DNA of 7,436 nucleotides from Rhizobacter sp. (lineage in GTDB: Bacteria > Pseudomonadota > Gammaproteobacteria > Burkholderiales > Burkholderiaceae_C). A model generated the notes under the pieces. The model worked only from the letters and a program-made list of their open reading frames with translations, had not been told where the DNA came from and searched no databases. The stretch covers positions 1 to 7,436 of the forward strand of contig JANXVK010000509.1 of assembly GCA_025351675.1 (NCBI GenBank), read 5' to 3'. Position numbers and translations under genes: made by a program. How positions within the stretch are numbered: the first letter of the stretch is position 1; every line of letters starts with the position of its first letter. Positions 7,295 through 7,436 of the stretch are shown here, one piece after another.

Positions 7295-7314
7295 TACTGT
7301 TTTTATATACAGTA
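7295..7314 (-). promoter_or_regulatory. LexA (SOS) box upstream of intI
   Basis: Read on the minus strand: TACTGTATATAAAAACAGTA. It contains CTG-N10-CAG with an AT-rich centre and matches the E. coli consensus TACTGTATATATATACAGTA at 18 of 20 bases. It lies 13 bp before the intI GTG and covers the predicted -10 element, so bound LexA would block transcription. The class 1 intI1 gene has a LexA box in the same place. It also faces the rightward gene at 7401. Confidence 0.93.
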
Positions 7315-7329
7315 CGCTGAACGCGCCAA
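7302..7329 (-). promoter_or_regulatory. Predicted sigma-70 promoter of intI-dnaE2
   Basis: On the minus strand, -35 TTGGCG (7324-7329), a 16-bp spacer, and -10 TATAAA (7302-7307). The -10 is within the LexA box. Transcription would start near 7295, giving a short leader of roughly 14 nt and a poor ribosome site (GGCAG) before the GTG. Confidence 0.5.
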
Positions 7330-7400
7330 AAGCACAAGCGTCCGAGCGGCAGCAGGGGCCCCCAAGCCTCTCGGCCGGCAACAACCTCAGGCGGCCCACC
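7315..7400 (+). other. Intergenic segment in the attI position, no cassette core seen
   Basis: This segment between the LexA box and the rightward ATG corresponds to attI1 of class 1 integrons. Faint resemblance is present: CCAAAAGCACAAGCG (7326-7340) recalls CCAAGCAGCAAGCG, and GCAGCAGGGGCCCCCAA (7349-7365) recalls GCAGCAGGGCAGTCGCCCTAA of attI1 (remembered). The best match to the core GTTAGGC is CTCAGGC at 7386-7392, which lacks the essential GTT triplet. It may be a decayed or divergent attI or plain leader DNA of the next gene. Confidence 0.25.
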
Positions 7401-7436
7401 ATGCCGAAATCGTCCCAGCCCGCAGCAGCCACGCCG
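7401..7436 (+). CDS. Start of a rightward gene, unrecognised (partial)
   Basis: ATG at 7401 followed by an open frame of 12 codons to the window edge, reading M-P-K-S-S-Q-P-A-A-A-T-P. The segment is too short to name. A short basic then Ala/Pro-rich start suggests a flexible N-terminal tail. A modest purine stretch (AGGCGG, 7389-7394) lies 6 nt upstream. The gene diverges from intI and shares the 119-bp intergenic region that holds the LexA box, 86 bp away. It could be an ordinary chromosomal neighbour, another SOS gene, or the first gene on the cassette side of the integron. Even its reality is uncertain. Confidence 0.4.
   Translation, partial: MPKSSQPAAATP

Noticed and set aside
7315..7436. 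attC site or cassette array.
   Set aside because: No RYYYAAC/GTTRRRY pair or paired inner arms seen in the stretch available.

Overview
The window is GC-rich DNA whose gene content and codon use point to a beta-proteobacterium, most likely of the order Burkholderiales (Rubrivivax/Leptothrix/Comamonadaceae-like). This placement is an inference from protein style, not a database match. Almost everything is on the minus strand, tightly packed, and should be read from right to left.

Right edge (about 7166-7436): a near-consensus LexA (SOS) box at 7295-7314 overlaps a plausible promoter. Leftward from it starts an integron integrase gene (intI, GTG at 7281). Rightward begins a gene of which only 12 codons are inside the window. 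The integrase is a full-length IntI that closely resembles the class 1 integrase IntI1, with its catalytic residues at the same numbering. The 86 bp between the LexA box and the rightward ATG occupy the place of attI1 but show no GTTRRRY core. No attC site is visible.

Centre (2949-6170): 22 bp after intI comes a full-length error-prone DNA polymerase, DnaE2/ImuC, on the same strand, with no terminator and no LexA box of its own. The sequence therefore suggests one SOS-controlled unit coupling integron recombination to mutagenic DNA synthesis. The usual dnaE2 partners imuA and imuB are not in the window.

Left half (1-2906): further genes follow on the same strand. They are yaaA (peroxide-stress/iron protein), a prolyl 4-hydroxylase-like Fe(II)/2-oxoglutarate dioxygenase, and an alpha-methylacyl-CoA racemase-like CaiB family protein. 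The racemase-like gene overlaps the dioxygenase gene by 4 bp and lacks the usual C-terminal tail. After an 84 bp gap that includes a palindrome comes the start of a small secreted Ala/Pro-rich protein, cut by the window edge.

The spacings from intI to the CaiB gene (22, 42, 34 and -4 bp) allow one long transcript with DNA-damage and oxidative-stress themes, but co-transcription is inferred only. No RNA genes, CRISPR arrays, insertion sequences or intrinsic terminators were recognised. No gap without a gene exceeds about 120 bp.
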